Below, piece by piece: positions 5,323 through 8,188 of a stretch of 8,188 bases of DNA. Every line of letters begins with the position of its first letter. The first letter of the stretch is position 1. Made by a program: the position numbers and the translations under genes. The notes below the pieces were generated by a model that had not been told where the DNA came from, ran no database searches, and worked only from the letters and a program-made list of their open reading frames with translations. This stretch comes from Anaerolineales bacterium (GTDB lineage: Bacteria; Chloroflexota; Anaerolineae; Anaerolineales; UBA4823), in NCBI GenBank assembly GCA_028687395.1, contig JAQUAE010000066.1, positions 1 through 8,188 on the forward strand, in the 5' to 3' direction.

Positions 5323-6129
5323 ATGCTAGAAATCAGCCAACTTACGGTTGCTTACGGCGACCACGTCGTCTTGAAAGGGATCAGCCTGTCGGTACAGCCC
5401 GGCGAGGTGCTGGCGGTGGCCGGGCCAAACGGGGCGGGCAAATCCACCCTGATTCGGGCGGTGAGCGGGGTGATACCAGCCCAGGCGGGCGCCATTCGCG
5501 TGGCGGGCAGGGAGGTCACCAGCCTGTCACCCACCGAGCGCGCTCGCTTCCTGGCCGTGGTGCCCCAGGCGCGCCAGCTCCCCGGGGCGTTCAGTGTGTA
5601 CGAGACCACGCTGATCGGGCGCACGCCCTACCTGGGCTGGCTCGGCCAACCCGGGGCGCGTGACCACATGCTCACCCGCTGGGCGCTGGAGCGCACCGAT
5701 CTGGCTGGTGCCGCGACGCGCCACGTCGGGGAGCTCTCCGGCGGTGAACAGCAGCGCGTCCTGCTGGCGCGCGCCCTGGCGCAGGACACGCCCGTGTTGC
5801 TGCTCGACGAGCCCACCACCCACCTGGACCTGCGCCACCAATCCGGCATCCTGAACCTGGCGCGCCGCCTGGCCAGCGAGACACAGCGAGCAATCCTGAT
5901 GGTGCTCCACGACCTGAACCTGGCGGGATTGTACGCCGACCGCGTCGCCCTGCTGGCCGAGGGCAGCCTGCACGCCATCGGCGCGCCGGAGGCGGTGCTC
6001 ACCGATGAAAACCTGGCTGCGGTCTACCAGGTGCCGGTCAACGTCATCCCGCACCCGGAATACGGCACCCCCTTGATTCTACCCAACGGGCGGAACGGGA
6101 ACGGCCAGCACGCCTGGCGCGAGGGCTGA
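5323..6129 (+). CDS. btuD: Corrinoid ABC transporter ATP-binding protein (BtuD/FecE type)
   Basis: Cytoplasmic ATPase that powers the BtuC-like permease. The 268-residue protein has a Walker A GPNGAGKS (34-41), Q-loop Q82, ABC signature LSGGEQ (138-143), Walker B VLLLDEP (158-164) with catalytic E163, D-loop HLD (167-169) and H-loop H196. All are intact. A C-terminal tail of about 50 residues (GAPEAVLTDENLAAVY and following) is typical of the FecE/BtuD group. The ATG at 5323 has AAGGA (5311-5315) 7 nt upstream and lies 10 nt after the btuC stop; the open frame extending back to 5203 overlaps btuC and is not used. The last residues are Asn/Gly-rich and are probably disordered. Confidence 0.93.
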   Translation: MLEISQLTVAYGDHVVLKGISLSVQPGEVLAVAGPNGAGKSTLIRAVSGVIPAQAGAIRVAGREVTSLSPTERARFLAVVPQARQLPGAFSVYETTLIGRTPYLGWLGQPGARDHMLTRWALERTDLAGAATRHVGELSGGEQQRVLLARALAQDTPVLLLDEPTTHLDLRHQSGILNLARRLASETQRAILMVLHDLNLAGLYADRVALLAEGSLHAIGAPEAVLTDENLAAVYQVPVNVIPHPEYGTPLILPNGRNGNGQHAWREG

Positions 6130-6138
6130 GGAGGCGCT

Positions 6139-6690
6139 ATGGATAAACGAGTACCCGCCAGGAAAAAGGAAACCCGCGGGCTGGTGATCGTCTACACCGG
6201 CCAGGGGAAGGGCAAGACCACGGCTGCGTTTGGCTTACTCTTCCGCGGCTGGGGGAGCGGCCTGCGCATGTGCGCCATCCAATTCATCAAATCAGAGCGC
6301 GGCAAGTGGGGGGAGGTGGCCACTGCCCGCAAGCTGGGCATCGAGTGGCACAGGGTGGGGGATGGCTTCACCTGGCTCTCCAAGGACATGGACGAGACGG
6401 TTGCTCGCGCCCGCCACGGGTGGGCGCTGGCGCAGGAGAAGATCGCCAGCGGCGATTATGACCTGATCCTGCTGGACGAGTTCACCTACCCGCTGCACTA
6501 CGGCTGGCTGGAGGCAGGGGAGGTAATCGCCTGGTTGCAGGCTAACAAGCCGGCAGGGCTGCACCTGGTCATCACCGGGCGCAACGCTCCCGAAGCGCTG
6601 GTGGCTTACGCTGACCTGGTGACCGAGATGCAGGCGGTCAAACACCCCTTCGAGCAAGGCATCCCCACCCAGCCAGGCATCGAGTACTAA
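6139..6690 (+). CDS. cobO: Cob(I)alamin / cob(I)yrinic acid a,c-diamide adenosyltransferase (CobA/CobO type)
   Basis: Transfers the 5'-deoxyadenosyl group of ATP to reduced Co(I) corrinoids, giving adenosylcobinamide or adenosylcobalamin, the form sensed by the upstream riboswitch. The 183-residue P-loop protein carries GQGKGKTT (21-28), FIKSERGKWGE (49-59), a Walker B-like LILLDEFTYPL (109-119), TGR (147-149) and the C-terminal HPFEQGIPTQPGIEY, all typical of the CobA/CobO/BtuR family and distinct from PduO or EutT types. Length agrees with Salmonella CobA (196 aa), with a slightly short N-terminus. The start has AGGAGG (6129-6134) overlapping the btuD stop. Placed between importer and assembly genes, it would adenosylate incoming incomplete corrinoids. 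Confidence 0.95.
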   Translation: MDKRVPARKKETRGLVIVYTGQGKGKTTAAFGLLFRGWGSGLRMCAIQFIKSERGKWGEVATARKLGIEWHRVGDGFTWLSKDMDETVARARHGWALAQEKIASGDYDLILLDEFTYPLHYGWLEAGEVIAWLQANKPAGLHLVITGRNAPEALVAYADLVTEMQAVKHPFEQGIPTQPGIEY

Positions 6691-6710
6691 GGTTCCTGAG
6701 GAGAGCGCAC

Positions 6711-7769
6711 ATGACAGTGGACGAGCTGATCGGCAGGATTGGCCCGCTGGACGAGGAGGCGATGCGCCAGGCGCGCCTGCGCCAGGCGCGCCTGACCAAG
6801 CCACGCGGCAGCCTGGGGCGGCTGGAGGAGTTGGCGGTCCAAATCGCCGGCATTACCGGGCAGGCCACCCCCCGGCTGGAAAAGGCGGCCATCACCGTGA
6901 TGGCGGGCGATCACGGCGTGGTGGCAGAAGGGGTGAGCGCCTACCCAGCGGATGTGACCGCCCAGATGGTGCTGAACTTTTTAAACGGTGGAGCGGCGAT
7001 CAACGTCCTGGCCCGGCAGAACGGGGCGCGCGTGGTGGTGGTGGATATGGGCGTGGCGAGCGATCTGCCGTCGCACCCGAACCTGGTGGTCAAGAAGGTG
7101 GCTTATGGGACGGGCAACATCGCCCGAGGTCCGGCGATGAGCCGCGCTCAGGCAGTACAGGCCATCCTGGCCGGCGCTGAAGTGGCGCTGGCCGAGATCG
7201 AAAGCGGCATGGACATCCTGTGCACCGGCGACATGGGCATCGGCAACACCACACCCTCGGCGGCGATTGCCGCAGCCTTCACCGGGCTGCTGCCGGGCGA
7301 GTTCACCGGGCGCGGCACAGGCCTGGACCGGAGCGGGGTGAAGCGCAAAACCAGCGCCGTGGAGCGCTCCCTGCGCGTCAACCGGCCCGACCCAAGTGAC
7401 GGCCTGGACGTGCTCTCCAAGGTCGGTGGCCTGGAGATCGGGGGGCTGGCAGGGGCGATTCTGGCCAGCGCGGCGGCGCGGCGGCCGGTGGTGGTGGACG
7501 GCTTCATCTCCAGCGCAGCGGCCATGGTGGCGGCCAGCCTGGCGCCGCAGGTGCGCCCGTACCTGATCGCCGCCCATCGCTCTCAAGAACGGGGGCACGA
7601 CCGCATGCTAGAGTGGCTGGGTGCCCGGCCGCTGCTCGATCTGGGCATGCGTCTGGGTGAAGGGACGGGCGCGGCGCTGGCAATGTTCCTCGCCCGGTCA
7701 GCCTGCGCCCTGCTGGCGGAGATGGCCACCTTCGACGAAGCTGGCGTGTCGGAGAAGCAGGCACCATGA
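6711..7769 (+). CDS. cobT: Nicotinate-nucleotide--dimethylbenzimidazole phosphoribosyltransferase
   Basis: Activates the lower-ligand base (such as 5,6-dimethylbenzimidazole) with nicotinate mononucleotide to give an alpha-ribazole phosphate. The 352 residues are near full family length (about 350-360). Motifs are KPRGSLGRLEELA (30-42), the GDHGV block (66-70), AYPADVTAQM (78-87), GDMGIGNTTPSAAIAA (173-188), DGFISSAAA (263-271), AAHRSQERGH (287-296) and LGEGTGAA (315-322), whose E317 matches the catalytic base E317 of Salmonella CobT. Position 174 is Asp, where Salmonella CobT has Glu, a conservative change. Residues 19-28 are a duplicated RQARL from a 15-bp tandem repeat. The ATG at 6711 has GAGGAG 7 nt upstream, 20 nt after cobO. 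Its stop overlaps the cobS start. Confidence 0.95.
   Translation: MTVDELIGRIGPLDEEAMRQARLRQARLTKPRGSLGRLEELAVQIAGITGQATPRLEKAAITVMAGDHGVVAEGVSAYPADVTAQMVLNFLNGGAAINVLARQNGARVVVVDMGVASDLPSHPNLVVKKVAYGTGNIARGPAMSRAQAVQAILAGAEVALAEIESGMDILCTGDMGIGNTTPSAAIAAAFTGLLPGEFTGRGTGLDRSGVKRKTSAVERSLRVNRPDPSDGLDVLSKVGGLEIGGLAGAILASAAARRPVVVDGFISSAAAMVAASLAPQVRPYLIAAHRSQERGHDRMLEWLGARPLLDLGMRLGEGTGAALAMFLARSACALLAEMATFDEAGVSEKQAP
6764..6793 (+). repeat. Perfect 15-bp tandem duplication in cobT
   Basis: GCGCCAGGCGCGCCT occurs twice back to back (6764-6778 and 6779-6793) with no mismatch, giving RQARL-RQARL at residues 19-28 of CobT. The unit is divisible by three, so the frame is kept. Identical copies suggest recent replication slippage in a GC-rich helix-coding stretch. 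Confidence 0.9.
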
Positions 7770-8188
7770 GCAGCACCCCCCTCCCAAAGCGCCGGGCATG
7801 GCAGCGGCTGCTCTCCCCGCTGGTCGCCTGCCTGGCCGCCTTACAATTCCTCACCATCCTGCCGCCGCTCATCCGACGGGCGTTCACTCCCGAGGAAATG
7901 GGCCGAGCTGCCGGCTACTTCCCCCTCGCCGGCGCCCTGATCGGGCTATTATTAGTCGGAACGCAAAAGCTCGCCGGGACGCTCTTTCCGCAGCCCGTCT
8001 CCGCGGCGCTCATCCTGGCGATTTGGGTGGGGGTGAGCGGCGCATTACACCTGGACGGTTTCCTGGACGCCTGCGACGGGCTGCTCGGCGGGCACACCCC
8101 CGAGGAGCGCCTGACCATCATGCGCGACGAGCGCATGGGGGCGTTTGCCTTTGCCGGCGGGGCGCTGCTGCTGCTGCTCAAGTACAGC
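7766..8188 (+). CDS. cobS: Adenosylcobinamide-GDP ribazoletransferase (cobalamin synthase), 5' part
   Basis: Membrane enzyme that joins alpha-ribazole (or its phosphate) to adenosylcobinamide-GDP, completing the nucleotide loop. Only the first 141 codons are present; the frame is open to the right edge, and family members are about 250 residues. Recognisable motifs are ALQFLTILP (25-33), AGYFPLAGALIG (49-60), the metal-binding DGFLDACDGLLGG (97-109) and the ERLTIMRDERMGAF segment (114-127). Hydrophobic helices fall near 49-65, 78-95 and 128-140. The ATG overlaps the cobT TGA by 4 nt (ATGA), so translation is probably coupled, with only a weak GGAG 11 nt upstream. It completes the CobT/CobS pair; a CobU/CobP and a CobC phosphatase would be expected nearby but are not in view. 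Confidence 0.93.
   Translation, partial: MSSTPLPKRRAWQRLLSPLVACLAALQFLTILPPLIRRAFTPEEMGRAAGYFPLAGALIGLLLVGTQKLAGTLFPQPVSAALILAIWVGVSGALHLDGFLDACDGLLGGHTPEERLTIMRDERMGAFAFAGGALLLLLKYS

Noticed and set aside
6981..7598. Long minus-strand open frame (205 codons) antisense to cobT
   Set aside because: His/Gln/Arg-rich composition typical of shadows in GC-rich genes; cobT has all its family motifs on the plus strand.

Overview
The window looks like a GC-rich bacterial chromosome segment. Gene content (a LarE/LarC-type gene, galT, folE, and a riboswitch-led B12 uptake and salvage operon with no visible outer-membrane BtuB) and protein style suggest an anaerobic or facultative, possibly monoderm lineage such as Chloroflexota. 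This taxonomic guess is inference only. No mobile elements, CRISPR arrays, tRNAs or rRNAs were seen.

Region 1 (1-870): a minus-strand gene runs off the left edge. It begins as LarE (PP-loop sulfur transferase of nickel-pincer cofactor synthesis) but switches in frame, near base 277, into the N-terminus of LarC (the nickel insertase of the same pathway). It is either a real fusion, a deletion scar or an assembly join, and is the most unusual thing in the window. The 221-bp divergent spacer to galT carries a promoter candidate for each gene, a hairpin in the lar leader, and an 8-bp inverted repeat beside the galT promoter.

Region 2 (871-2636): galT (+) and folE (-) converge and overlap by 3 nt at their stop codons. 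All GalT metal ligands and the HPHGQ active site are intact, as are the zinc ligands and catalytic His of FolE. folE has two possible starts.

Region 3 (2637-3252): a 616-nt gene-free stretch. An AT-rich part carries divergent promoters for folE and for the B12 operon. The operon leader holds a cobalamin riboswitch (2877-3006), an expression platform in which a P13-like hairpin competes with an antiterminator, an intrinsic terminator (3075-3100), a second terminator just behind it (3105-3141), and an inverted repeat flanking the ribosome binding site of the first gene.

Region 4 (3253-8188): one tightly packed operon, btuF-btuC-btuD-cobO-cobT-cobS (cut by the right edge). BtuFCD imports a corrinoid, CobO adds the upper adenosyl ligand, CobT activates the lower-ligand base, and CobS joins the activated base to the corrinoid. 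The window therefore encodes corrinoid scavenging and remodelling, with no corrin-ring synthesis genes in view. CobU/CobP and CobC-type partners, if present, would lie to the right.
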